Shown here piece by piece: positions 13,939-27,800 of a stretch of DNA of 64,000 nucleotides. Source of the DNA: Eopsaltria australis (taxonomy: Eukaryota; Chordata; Aves; Passeriformes; Petroicidae); assembly GCA_034509425.1 (NCBI GenBank), contig JAVTVJ010000508.1, positions 992,001 through 1,056,000 on the forward strand, read 5' to 3'. A program made the translations under genes and the position numbers. Under the pieces are notes generated by a model. The model saw nothing but the letters and a program-made list of their open reading frames with translations, was not told the DNA's origin and did no database searches. Positions within the stretch are counted from its first letter, which is position 1; each line of letters opens with the position of its first letter.

Positions 13939-15261
13939 ACAATTCCGATGGAAACAGACAAAAGTAAACTGTAGGTCTACTGAATTGCACACACATATAT
14001 AAATAAAACACCACAAATTATACTGTCTTAGCCACTTGTTTCACCCCTTATTTCCTATACTTAAGAAAATGGCATAAAAAAGCTATGCAGCTGTTATGAT
14101 TGAAGGGAAGGATTTCTAGAGTCCTATCCAGCCCTGTAAGTGGAAGGATTAAAATCAGGACCTTGTGGATGGGAGAAAAGACTTAAGGAATACTGAGGAT
14201 TCCCTTTTCTAAGGGAATAATCCATTCAAACAAACTTTGCTTGTGGCTTTAGTAGATAATGAACTCACTGGTCCAACTCTGTACTCAGAATTTCACAGAA
14301 TCAAGACTTTAGGCACACCAAAGACTTCAGATAAACATGGAAGGAAGGCAACACTTGTATTCCCATTTTTTATCTATGGGTTATTTCCTTCGTTAAATTC
14401 CTTGGGTTTTATTTTGCTTTGTTTTCTTCAGAGCAGCTTCTCAACATATCAACTAGTAAGAGCCTGGAAAATTCAGAATCACCTAACAGGTGAGGGAAAA
14501 ATGCTCACTGCAGTTTTAATTCCATATAAGAATTAACTACTGAGCATGTATGCTCAAATATCACCAGCAAGATATTAATTATTGAAAGTAACGCTGAATG
14601 TTTTTAAAACTCACTACAGAACACACTGTCTGAAAAGTATCAGAGCATTAGAGGGTTGTCTGATTTCCTTGTTTTCCAAGGCAAATTTCAACTGATGGCA
14701 GTAGAGAACTGAGGCAGGGGAGAAAATGTAAAAGCATATAAAACTAAAGCTTCTTGGTAGCTACTTACATACAGTAGCTATATATTCTGGGTTTTTTTGG
14801 CTCAGTGATCCCACCCCGTAATTTTAAAGACATGTAAATTGATTGGAGTATTAGCTTGGTTCCTTTCCTGTATTTAAATCGTATAGTGAACATAAATGAC
14901 AGATCAGCATTGTGTAACATTCACAGGAGCTCCCGTCCATCAAACTGGTGTCTCTAAACAAAGGATGCCTTAAATAAGACATATGAACATGTGACCTGTA
15001 TTCAAAATGCGTGGTCATATTAAATAAGTGTCTTATGTATGTACATACAGACCAGTAACAAAATTAAAACTATCATAGTTCTACCATCTTCTGTTTAAGA
15101 TTGCAATTTCTAACTGCTGCATATACTGTAGCTGCTCAAAAAGCTGAATAAAGTGAGTAGAGTAGACCTTTTCAGAGAAAAATAGTCATAGAAAAAGTTT
15201 TAAGTATGGTACAGTGAGAAAGTTCACAGAGCTCTCACTTCATTTTCTCTTTGGTTGCTGA
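13933..15261 (-). other. TMEM168: Probable TMEM168 3' UTR
   Basis: This non-coding sequence follows the TMEM168 stop. Two minus-strand AATAAA hexamers fit a 0.85 or 1.3 kb 3' UTR: one at 14413-14408 and one at 13938-13933, the latter followed by an AT-rich stretch. More AATAAA copies occur further downstream (for example 12839-12834), so a longer UTR is possible. The end is a choice among hexamers. Confidence 0.5.
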
Positions 15262-15809
15262 TTAGGATTTGACAAGTTTGAAACCCTGTCCTGTATCCAG
15301 CACTGTGGGAAGAAACCAACTCATTTTCAGTCTTTTCAAGCACCTAAAGCATGCTTTACAGATCCAGAACAGATTGAGACCACAAAACCAGTTTGCCAAA
15401 TGTACTAATGGATAGGTGACGCGTGGGAAGTACATCATCCAGTGTTTGGCAACATCACTTCCCGTTGGCAAATGCAAAGTGTAGTCGCTCCAGTGCTTGG
15501 ACACCCCATACACAGCTTTCACCGTGCGGCCCTTTTCAGACCAGCTGATGTTGCTGTCAGGGTTACAGTTGTACTCAACCCATTGCCTGGTGAAGTCACC
15601 AAGCTGTGGAGGGTCTGCTTCCTCGATGTCTACAACTTTGGCCATTTCTGCTCCTTGCACAGCAACATACTGGTCATTTACTTTTCTTACTTCTTTAACC
15701 CAAGGCTGAGAGTTCTCACAGTCTAAAACAATGATCAGTCGAGAACAAAAAGTGCCGTTCTTTTCTCTCCACCACTCCAACAGCGTGTCAAGTCGTAAAG
15801 CATCACCCC
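15262..15809 (-). CDS. TMEM168: TMEM168 terminal coding exon 5 (codons 519-700 and stop)
   Basis: The acceptor is ttgtggcag| ending at 15810; the stop TAA is at 15264-15262. The exon begins Gly-Gly-Asp-Ala-Leu-Arg-Leu, continues through Leu-Ile-Ile-Val-Leu-Asp-Cys (Cys near 549), and ends Gly-Phe-Lys-Leu-Val-Lys-Ser as in the family. A GTG-initiated frame from 15816 is only read-through over the splice site. Residues near 640-660 form a final hydrophobic segment followed by a Lys/Arg/Cys-rich stretch. Confidence 0.97.
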
Positions 15810-18800
15810 CTGCCACAAGGACAAAAAGATTTAATATCAGGATGAAGAAACAGAAACTTCTGTAGAACTTTAACTGTTTTGACTGGTTCTAAGAATCCCT
15901 TACTTTAACAGCTTGGACACATATAACAGATGTTTTTAATTGATCCTGTCTGTAAATGCTGCATATCTCCAAAGAGGTATTAACTGCATTCACCTGACCT
16001 GCTGTGGTAGACAAAGCCAGTAACTTATCCTTGATAAGAAAGAAAACCCACCGCCAATAACAAAAACAGGAACTCCTTTACAGAGTGAAAGAAATTATAG
16101 CCAACTGAAGAAATCTGGAAAATACATATAAGCAGGAAAAGAAAATCTGAAATAAAGTTTATTTTTTATTGAATATTAATAATTTTAGTAGCAGGAATAG
16201 GACTCTTTTAAAGCATGTTTTTATAAATACTAAAAAAAAGGCTTCTCTAAGAGATGAATTTAGAAGAAAACACATTTTCCAATGGCAGGAACCAGAACAG
16301 TTTCAAAGCACAATGAGAAAACAATACATGCAAGCACAAAAATTCACGACCAGAAATGAAAGGATTCTCTCTATAGAGACAATTGTTTTTAGAGCTTCAT
16401 GACAACTGGTATGGATTTACAACTCAATGAAACAAAAATCTCACTGGAATTTTTCCACAGTATTTTTTCCCTATCAGGTTAGAAGACTCTTGCAACTGGT
16501 GTCCAACTTCTCATGCTCTGTCTCAGCTCCTGCTCCAACAGAGGAGATTGTAATTAAACCTGAAGTTGTTACCTATGGTGGGAAGTCCTTCTGCTTAAGG
16601 GTACTGGATGCTGCAGGATCTATGTAGCTTTGAAAAGCAGACTACTTCCTCAGGTAGCTGACAAAACCTGGCAAACAGGTGAATAAATCTCCATTGTCTC
16701 CACAGTGACATTAAAATAAAGAACTGGTATGTCTAGGTTTTGGCTAGTTGAAGCTGTGATACAAGTTTACAACAAAAACAATCTAGTCTGAAAATGTCAA
16801 CTTGAAAAAAAATGAAGAAGAAGAAGAAAGGTATAAAAATGTGACTTAAAATAACTGAATTTTAATGCCAGAGTGATTTTTCACTATGGAATATAATTAA
16901 GCAGTGTTTATAATGTTGTTAGCTGCATATTTCAGCACTTACAGTTCCACCTGTAAGGGGTGACAAGAAAGTGCTTCTAATTAGTATCTCAGAATTAAAG
17001 CACTGTGCATGCTATTGTGGTTAAAGTAAAAGCAAAATTACAGAGCTGCGCCTTTCTCCAAGAAAATGCAAAACTGGAAAATTTAGTACCAAAGACAATC
17101 TCTAGGATACAAACCCAAAGTAATGACTTGTCTTGGTACATGATCCTCTAACTGTTGTAGTTATTTACAGCAGAGACTCATACAGAAGTAGTTTCCCTTT
17201 CCTAGGTATACCTTCCATGTCAATTATCTACAAACTTTTATTTGTTCACATTTCAAGGGCTTATAAATAAACTTTACTTTAGTGTAGCTATGTAGGAGTG
17301 CAGGTGATTTCAAAACAGCATTGGATGGAACCCAAAGAAAACCATCTCATCCTTCACAGACACAAGTGAACACATGCTTGGCTTCCAACCCTACAGACCT
17401 CAAACACATGGGCTTATCACCCAGCACAAGGTTTAGGCACCAAGCTGTGTAAGAATTGCAGGCGTCTGGCCACCTCTGGCTCTCTGGCAGGTTTAGCAGG
17501 ACAACAGATATGCCAACAGTTTCAGGAAGAGAGACAAAGCTTCACTAGCCCAGCTCATGCCTTTGCCTTCACTCAGACAACATGACCTAGGTCATTTGAC
17601 TGCCCATACTTTATGCATGACCAACTAACAGTTTCTTTTATACATCACTGTGTTGCATCTCAGCTTCCAACAACAGAGAAACATCATTACTGCAGTAAGC
17701 CTCCTTTGAAAGATACCATTTCAAAGCAAAGACTATACTGCTACTGCTGTGCTGGACCATGGCATAAGCCGGCAGTTAGAAACTATTTTTTCAATTACAT
17801 AATGTTTTATTTCATTGTTGTCATCTCTTTTCATCCTCTTTACAGGTGAGAGCATAGTACACATTACTAGAACTGATGACCAAGGTTCCATCTGTCACAA
17901 AATGCCAGAGTCCAACACATGGGGCACAATTAGAGTCAAACAGCCTTTATCTTTCCAGTTTATACTTTAAGTTACATGTGGGAGGAGTGCTGTCTGGAAG
18001 GAGGATCACATTACACTCCATCATTTAACTAAAATTATTTGCAAAAAATGCATGCAAGACCTGGGACAGCTGCCTGTTCCTCTCCTTTATTTGACTATGC
18101 ATGTATCCAAGCAGAAGCTGAAGATGTGGTTGGACAGAGAACAGAACAGGAGCTTTGTGAGACAGCTGAACACCGCAGCCAGCACCGGAAGTTTTAACAA
18201 TTATCTTGGCCTTTATCCTAAAAGCTAGATATTAATTTAGGTTACAGCTATCTAAACAGTACAGAGAGACCTGAGCTCCCCAGTCACACTCCAGGGTGGC
18301 TAGATGTAGTAAGCCAGGACTGGGGTGGAAGTTCTCTAATTTTCGCAGCAACATTTGGCTCTACACGTGCAAGAAAGCTGATTTTGTCTATGTTGCTGAC
18401 TGGAGTACAGGTGGGAGGTGGAGTTTTGCTCACAGTCTGCTCCACACAAGGTGTGGACACACTCAGCAATTGCACAGGGTGGCAGCTGCTCTCATGGACA
18501 CACTATCCCATTCTCAGAGAAGTCATTTGGCCACCTTGGTATACACTGCAGTTCACCACTTGCACCAAGCTTGCAGTACAGCTGTGGCTTTTAAAATCCC
18601 AGACACAGATAAAGCCCTTGAGAAAAAATACACACTGCTCTTCAGCAGGTCTAAAGGTTCAGGGACAGAGATGCACCAAAACAGGTATAGAGTCTCCAGG
18701 TGGAAATCAACCTGTACCTGAACACCTACCTCAGCATGGGCACACACTGAAAGGCATGCCCTACTGAAGGGCACATGCACCTGGAGAGACACTGCTGACA

Positions 18801-21800
18801 AAGAACGTGGAGCTCACAGGCAAAATGCTATCCAAAAGAATTAATTCTGTCCCAGGAAGAAAAAAGTTACAAATTTTCAATGTATGAGATTCCCATTTAG
18901 CACAGTGACCTCAATCCCTACAGCAGCAGAGCAAGGTTAAACCTTGCAATGACTCAACAAATTCATCAATTTTACCAAAGAAATGAGCCAAGAAAGGGAG
19001 AAATGGTGAAGTCTGCGCCGAGCATATGACATTAAACTGGCCCTTTAAATAGAGGTTTACAGTCTTCAGGCTACACTATGCCCACAGTCACTCCCAAAGT
19101 CTACAATGTCAGCAAACCATACCTTGTTTTATGATACAAGGTTTGTTACATGTTTGAAGACCAGCTTTGCTAGTGTGGATTGTGTATCTGCCTCCTGTTT
19201 CTTTTACTGATTCTGTCTTCTACAAAAAAAAGCAAAGCACATTTTAAGGACATAAATGCAGTCCTTCGTGACATCTAACTGACACAGTGACATAGAACAC
19301 TCTGGAGTTCACTTTATCAAGATTACACTTGTTCATTACAGTGAACAAATATTCCTCAAAATACAGGGAAAAATCTGTCTTTAGCGCAGGAGCGTATAAT
19401 TTCCACTTTCAATTCTATGCAGGGAAAAAGGCAATCTTTAAAGTTAACTTGCTGAATACAAAAATCATGTGGGAGGAAAATCAGGGGAATATGAAACTGT
19501 GTTTAAACTTGAAAGAATACATTTGGGGTCAACAATATGAGACAATTTTGAGAACAGAGATTTGCTAGCTGTGAAAGGATTTTTATCGAAGTCAGTAAAT
19601 ACTAAAATGACAAAGGTAATGAAGTAACATACCTGACTGTCATACAACACAAGGGAAGGAAAGAGCCACTTCTTAACACCAACTTAGCTGCATACCAAAG
19701 GGGCTTCTGCATTTCTCCATTCTCTCCGCTAGCAGACGTAGTGAGCCTGCAACCTGGCTTGTTTTCTCAGTTTCTTGTAGTCTCTGAATCTCTTAACAGT
19801 CATACTCTGAAATATTACCTTTTCCTTTCTTCCTTCCCTGCCAGAAACTTGTACAAACCTGTTCTCCAAAGACTGATGGTTCTTTGCCCTTCTGAAGGAT
19901 CCCATAGTAAGTACAATCAAAACAAAAGTTTAGCAATACAGTATGATTTTCTACAGAATTAATGAATTGATTTGGAAAGTTTACCAATACCAAAACAATT
20001 AATAAAGAATAAAAAATCAACCCCAAACCACTTACCTGCCAGTGCCCATTCACCAGTGCCATGTGAGTGACCACTGTAATACAGAATGTAGGTATCATGT
20101 CTGGGTCCATCTGCTGTCCGAAGTTCAAGAAAAGACTTGATCTTGGAGTGAAGGGTATCAAAGGTCAGCCCGCTTGTAGAGTAGTCACAACCGTATGTCT
20201 CAATCATGTGATACGCAAAAAATCTTTGGATGGCATTAAGCATGCCAGTAGATCTCAGATTTAACTCTTGGACATGCTCAGGTGGAAGAAGAGTTGGCTG
20301 GCCATCAGGACTAAAGAGAAGGAGAACAGCTAATGATTATGGTTGATAACTACTTCATGCTTAGCGGACTTTCAGTAATATCTTCCCCAGTGCATGTTTT
20401 CTCGGATATGAGGTAGCACTGCTCTAAATTTACTTTAAATTTACAGTTTATAAACAACTCAAATTACTGTATTTGAGTGAGGTACCACCATCTCCCTTCT
20501 GTCACACTTCAATTTAAAGCACAGTCCTTTACTCAGCCCTTTGCTATTCCTGCAACTGAGAGACAGAGGGAGAGAAGGAAGCTGCAATGGGAAGAAGCTG
20601 GGGAGGCTCCAACAATTTCATGAATTCTCACTGAGGAGCAGTGTCTTCCCACAGGTAGTTTTTAATGAACAGCTGGAAAGAAGTGCAGGGAAAATGAGTG
20701 CTAATCTGCACAAACCATAATGCAAACTAGTTCCCAGTAATGGATGAAAGAAAAATGCACATACACACTTCACTCAGATACTCTGAAATACGGAACTCAC
20801 ACAAATATAGAAATTTTTTCTTGTGTGTGCTGTTCAGATGCTGATCTTTCAGTGTAAGAAATATGTTTCATATAACAGTGCTCACAGCTTAGAAAACTAA
20901 ACTTCTAAGAAAGTTACAAACTAGACCTGGAACAAACCATGTATGTGTATTTATGTCTACATAGATATGAATATGCATATATAAGAAAAATAAAAAGAGT
21001 CCCTGGGTTCCAAAATGCATTTTGTTTGTATCGATATATATATTTTACATAAAATATAGCTAAATATCTAATAAATAAACCCAAATATATACAGGAGATA
21101 AAATATCGAATAAAAATACACTTTCTGTTTAGGTCTACACAGCTATTCATTAATCATAATAACAGATCCGGTGTTGCAAGACACTCAGTTAGGGGAGTGC
21201 TCTTCAGAATGTATTTTAAGAAGAGAAAAGCATTCATCACTCTTCAGCCGATGTAATGAGGGACATGACTGACAGCTGGGCGAAACTGGCCTCATTCATG
21301 CTCAGTTACAGACATGGAGAGGCTTTGTGGGTGAAAATATGGAGATAAGTCTTACTCTACTAATACAAAACAAGAGATTATGGGTTTTTTTCCCTGTATG
21401 TGTATATATGTGTGCATTCTACATGAATTTTGTTTGAAAGTCAGTGTGTAAAGCTCCCTAGTCTCTTTATTGGTCTAGCTAATTAAATTTTGCACCTTCT
21501 CACCTGTCTAGGGCTTTTATGAAAATTAATAGTCCACAGGTACAGCTACACTGAATAGCTCATCATCACTTTTTGTCTCAGCAAGTGAAGACTGGGCCCA
21601 TCACTGAAACAGTCACGTTTTGTTAATAAGGAAGCTTAGTTCTGTCAGGTCCTAAACAGTTGCTCAAGAGTATCTCATTTGCTCAAAATTAGAGGGAACT
21701 GCCTGTGCCAGACTAATACAATACAATGAAAGAATTAAATTGTTACCATGGAAACAAAATTAATTTATTTTTATTGTAATGTAAATTTTGAAAATCTGTT

Positions 21801-24800
21801 TTTCAAATCTGTAACAATAATTTACATGGAATTTTTTAAGGGTGCACAGCTGAAAGACTGTAGATCAGAAGCTTAGAAAATTTGTTTTTTACAATATTTA
21901 AGATACAGTTATCTAAGATTAGCACACTATCTATGATTTCTTTGATGTTAAGTTCTTCCTTATCCACTAAATCCACTACACATACTGAAGTTGTGAAGTT
22001 TCCATAAATTGGGCAGTTCTATTTTTAAGTCTCTAGTTTCAAATTACTACTCTATTTCTCTTGTAACTTGAAGAGATAATTTATATAGCTCTTGTTTATC
22101 ATTTACAAAAAAAAAGTGCACACACTGATTTTAATTTTATGGCAAAAGCATCATTTGCAAGTTTAAAGCTTATAAGAAAAACACACAAATGGGCAAATAA
22201 TAATAGTACAATCCCTTTACAAACATGCATTTTTCATATGGTAACATTTAGGTTGGAACAAAAACCAGCTTCAAATTCTAAACACCAATACATGACACGT
22301 AGTACACTTGCAAATCTAATTTCAATTAACTTTAAATATAGACACCACCTCATTTAATAGAATTCAAAACTGTTTTGAACTGATCTGTTTGGTTTATTAA
22401 ATCTCCTCATGTAAGATACCTGGTCTCAATCAAATGCCCCAATCCTCCTTTGCATGAGATATGGACTGTGAAATCCACCTATGCACAGCTGGTCTGTATT
22501 CATTGGCTTTCTAAAAGCAAATTACCTAGATAGAAAGGTGGAGTTACTCATTCCAGGGAGAGAAAAAAGAAAAATAGAAAATCTGCCTATTATTTAAATT
22601 CGTATTTAACTGTTGAAAAATCCAAGCAACAGCACTGCATTGCCTCCATGATCAAACAGTACATTTACACACTGTGAAGCTGAAATGCACAGTAACCATA
22701 CCTGCAAAAGTTGGTGGGAATCACAACAGCATACCCAACACATGTTCCTCCCAAGCAGTTTCCCAGTTCATGGAAAAGCCCATGAGCCATGGACTCCAAA
22801 GGTAGAACGATGAGAAATGCACTCATGAAGATCCCATTGGTTGGCTAAAAAGAAAAGAGATTTAGGCAATGTATGCAAATCCCTCTGTTTGATCACACAT
22901 AACTGGGTCCTGAAACATGCAAAGTATTACTGGTAATGTATATTTATTTTTCCACATATTACATGGTAAATTAGTGTAAAGACTGGTGGCTGGTAAGCAA
23001 GGACCACCCTTCTGAAAGAAATATATTTGAAAACACTGACAGCACAGAATTTAGCTGTAAAAACTGTGATCATAGCTTAGTTTTCCCAACTGAGGCAAGA
23101 AACTGAAATGTCACAAAACTCACCGTGTGCATAAAATAAGAGTATCTGTAAGGATCTGCAGGGTCAGACCTTAATCAGTAAGGTACAGCACAGATATTAT
23201 GTATCTAATCCATCCCTCAAGGTATTTAAAAGATGTGTACAAGTGACACTTTGGGAAGTGGTTTAGTGGTGGACTTGGCAGTGCTGGGTTAATGGCTGGA
23301 TGTGATTATTGTAGAGGTCTTTTCCAACCTAAACCATTCCATGATCATTAAAAAAATACGTTTAACTTGTGGAATACTACGTATCACACAAGAGATTAAT
23401 TCTGAGATCATCTGTGAACATTATTCCAATTAAAAAGATAATTCTTTGTCAGTTACATAAATACCAGATGAGAAAGAACATCCTCTACAGGACTTTATAG
23501 CACTCACAGAGCTAATACCCTGTATTGAGCTTTCCTGCTTTGTAGGGAAAAAGCAGTTTTGAAAAATATTACACTTAGTAATACATAGCTGATTTCTGTA
23601 AAAAGCAAACAAACAAGAAGTTTCAACAGTTACATCTCAACCACTAGTACTAGTAAAATAAAAATAAACTTCTGAAATGCCAGATGTCTCTGAGAGGTAC
23701 AACAGAAAGAGTAATTTTAACTATTTTACCATTAGGTTTACCTCATAGGTTTAATGAGGCATTAAATGCTTTAGGAAAGACAGAAACAGTATTATAATAT
23801 ATAATTAAAAATGAACTTTAATATCCATGGTGCATTTGTTAAATATTGATGCTTGCTATGTAGCAAAGAAAGTAAATTCATAGCTAGAGATTTCTGTCTT
23901 GAGAAGAATCCTGTGGTCTCTGACCCCCTATATGTTTTATTTACCCTCTTTGTACAAATCTACAATATTAATGGTTTTTTTAAAAATCTGGATATTGCCT
24001 TATTGTGTAAGACTCAGTGATTTGATGGGGATTGATAGTTCAACTTAACACAAAATCAACACTATTAATAATTTGAAAAGTATATTATACTGAAAAAAAT
24101 GAGACCTAAACCAACCCAGATCTTCTTGGCACACGGCACTAGCTCAACTACATTCAATTTTTAAACATGACTTAAATTTACCCATCTAATGTGCTAAGGA
24201 AGAATAGTTTGCTACCTGTCCTGCTTTTAAAAAGTGTCCTATCATACTTCTGATAGAAGGATCTCACCTATGTGTCCTTGAAATGGTGACAACAATACTT
24301 CTAATCACAAATAAACACCAGAATCTGATATTAAATAATAACTAACTGACAGCATTATTAACCGATAGCATGAATTGCCTGAAATCAAATGTATCAGCAG
24401 CAAGTGCTCCTTTTTGTTGCTCTGTTTCCCCAATGCAGTCTGAAAAAGACTCAGAGCGGCGGTAACAAAAACCTACAAAATTCTAGTTAGATTTTCTTCT
24501 GTAGGAATCTTATGAAGTATAAAACTTTGATGAAAGAGTGGAGTTTTCTAGCTAAATTAATTTCCAGACTTGGAGACTTAGTTTTCCAGCTGTAGATTCC
24601 AGAAGGGTAATGTGATTTAAGTTACAAAAAGAAGGGGAAGTATTTTTGTGACAAGTTCAGCTTTTCCACCACATATAAATATCTGCTCTTGGGCTTTGCT
24701 AAACTGCTCCTATATCACATTAGTGTTTTAATCACAGTGAACAAATTACAAAACAAAAAAAATATTTGCCCATAAATACTAGAGTGATCATAATATCCTA

Positions 24801-27800
24801 AATAATACGATTACAATATTACTTTATATGAATTTTATTGTAGTTTTCTTACAACATACCATCCTGTTCTAAATACTCCTCACACTTCCCCAGTCCCCTA
24901 AACATATGTAAATTATGAAACCACTAGCATTCAACCACAACACAACTTGGAATTATCACAAAGACTCACTCTGACTGAGTTTAACTTCTAAAAAATATTT
25001 ACATTTAATTATTGAAAGTGCTCCTACTAATAGGACGATACTGGTAAAGCAAATTCTCAAGTTCTTGTGAGATAAGGATCTCACACAGAAACTCTAAGGA
25101 TCATTTCGGTGATCCATCTTGCTCTGTATCCTGCTTTGAGTTTGTACCAAATATTATAACAGGAATGGAAATAAGCTTGATAGTGTTATGAAGCAACTCA
25201 GCTCCATCTGAGGTTTCAACTGTGCTGTCTTTTAGTGGCCATCTTATGCTATGGAATAGGAAAATGTTGGCTATTTTACATTTATAGACAACTATCTAAA
25301 GTAAAGATGCTGGCACTTGCTGTCAGCACTTTTTCAACAGTGTTGATTTAGAAGAAATATGTCACAAATGTAAAAATGACCAATGATGATTAGAACCACT
25401 CTATAGTAGGATAATAAAATATCTTAATCCAGCACTGCAAAAAAATGGCTGGTAGCATTTAAAAATACCTAAACAATAAAAACTTCAAATAGCAAAAAAT
25501 ATCTGATTTAGTAATTGCAGTAAAACTAAAGACAGGTTCCTCCCTTAAGATAAAAAGCTAAAATTCCAGGTGGAAACTGTCAGTGCTTTATTAAATCCCA
25601 AAGATTTGATGACTGGTCCTTTATGGAGCAGATGGCCATGGAGGCACAGGCAGAGCCAGAAAGGGATTTTGTTGTTTCATCTGTTCAACCCATTTTCATT
25701 GTTTTTGACTGCACTAGCAATGTGAGCCTGCAGCACATCCCTGAACTCCAAGTGCCCATTGATTTCAGACAGACTGCTCAAAAAGCAAACAGAAAACAAG
25801 GACCATCTAGGCAATCCTACTAAAAAAAAACCATGAGAAATCATTTTATCTCTTAATTGGGTTTTTCTTTTTAGCCTTTGTCTGTCTCATTCTAAAAGAA
25901 TTAACAATGAACCCTCATTTCAAATAACACAGAAAAGGTAAAAGAAAAAAAATCTACTTCTTGCCTCTGATGACTGAAATGACAGACAATAAAAGAATGG
26001 TGTGATTTCAGTAGTAGCAGTAGCATCTTTCTCCTTTCTAGTTTTTTGAGCACTGTTTATTGTTACGTGTAACTGTTAGAACACCAGAAGAATTTAGAGG
26101 TATTTTACAGCCAAGATGCTAATTTTATACTCATGGATAGAACAACTTCCATCCCAAAGAATAACCACTGTCTGAAGCAGAATAACCCTGGAACTGTATC
26201 TAATTATGGATGTGTGACTGCTGAAAAAGCAGGGAAGAAAAAAACCCAAAATGCACAAAATGTTAGTTTAAATTGGAATCCAACTGCAAAGACCTATAGA
26301 AGAGCCTTTCTGTTTAAAACAGAAATGAAACACTAAACGTGTATCAACTAAGATAATCACAGGACCACTGAATAGTTGGGGTTGGAAGGAGCCTCTGGAA
26401 ATTGTCAGGTCCAACCCACTGCTCACACAGCAGGGTGCCTGGAATTACACCTAACAGACCAATAACTGAGAAAACTTTCAAAGATGCCTCTGTGCATTTC
26501 CAAGCAAAAATACTGCCCTGCTTCCATTATCCAAGCTGAATATTTACGTGTTTTTATTCATAGACACACAGAGATATACAAAAATCCCCAAATAAAAGAA
26601 ATATAAAAGAAGAATACCCTCTATGACAGAGAAGGCTCAGGAGAAAAAGGGTAACATGCCAACTAATCTACAAATATTTGATTTTGAATAGCTTATTTCA
26701 AATGAGGACAAGATATGTATATTACAGGTAGAAAAAAGCTTAAAGACAAAATCTGTAAAATTACAAAGTACATCAGCTACCAGAGGCAACCGTCTTATAA
26801 CAAGTTACCAAATACACAGTCTGTGGAGACCAATAAACAATCCTTTATTTCTGACTATTAGAACAGCAGTGGGAACTTCTAAAAAATAGTTTGCAGAAAA
26901 CAGTTGTCACAATCACTGGCAGATAGATTTAATGTGCTGTGTTTCCCATCCCTGACTCCTGTTCTAACCATAGGAAAGCCTGTGCTTTAATCTATGTGCA
27001 TTTGTCCCAGCAAAACCACAAGCCATTATCAGTTTAAAAGCATACTAAAAACTCTGATATTTTTAAATACAAAAATGTAAATCCTGAAATTAATGAAATT
27101 TTGACAGCAAGCTAAACACATAATAGACTCTTTAGACTAACAATGAATACCTCCTCTTGTCACCAGAGATCCCCTTCAGGACTGAGAGGCTCTGGAAGTG
27201 GTGCTGACAGCAGCAAGGTGTGCTGCCACTCTGGATTTCAGCAGGAAACCTGAGGCAGCCCTCAGGACAGGACTGGAGAGTTAGAGAGCCAAGGAGGGCT
27301 GAGCACACACTGAAGAGAGGAAGACAGGCAGCAAAAGTACATACAATACAGGGTGAGTTCGAGAAGAAACGAGCAGTGAGCAATGGGGCCTTAGGAAGAA
27401 GCTTAAGAGCTGATGGAACAATAGGAAAAGAGGAAATAAAGGTATTACAAAAGAAACTCAACAGAAAAGTCTTTAAAATAACAGCAAAGTATAGGTATGG
27501 AAGGCAAATTGGCAAGAAGGGGAAAAACTGTCAGTGATGAAAAGAAAGGGGAGAACTAAACACGACCAGACAGACAGATGAAAAAAAGTAGAAGTGGCAT
27601 GGATATTTGAGAAAACATGGAAAGAGGCCAGAGGATGCAGCAGGGACTCTGGGGGGAAAAAACAACAACAAAAAATAACCCTGAACAAGCAAAGCCTGAG
27701 GAGGATTGGATTAAAAATACAAGCCAGGAAGAAACGCAGGGGTAAAGAGAAGGAGAAAGACTGGATATGATTTGCATTCAAGTTATTTAACCCATGATAT

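Noticed and set aside
15442..15726. Plus-strand open frames opposite TMEM168 exon 5
   Set aside because: They are antisense shadows of a conserved coding exon, without matching content of their own.
27132..27781. Open frames of about 100-127 codons on both strands in TMEM168 intron 2
   Set aside because: The region is purine-skewed, which lowers stop frequency. Translations are low-complexity-like and unrecognised, and no paired splice sites were convincing.
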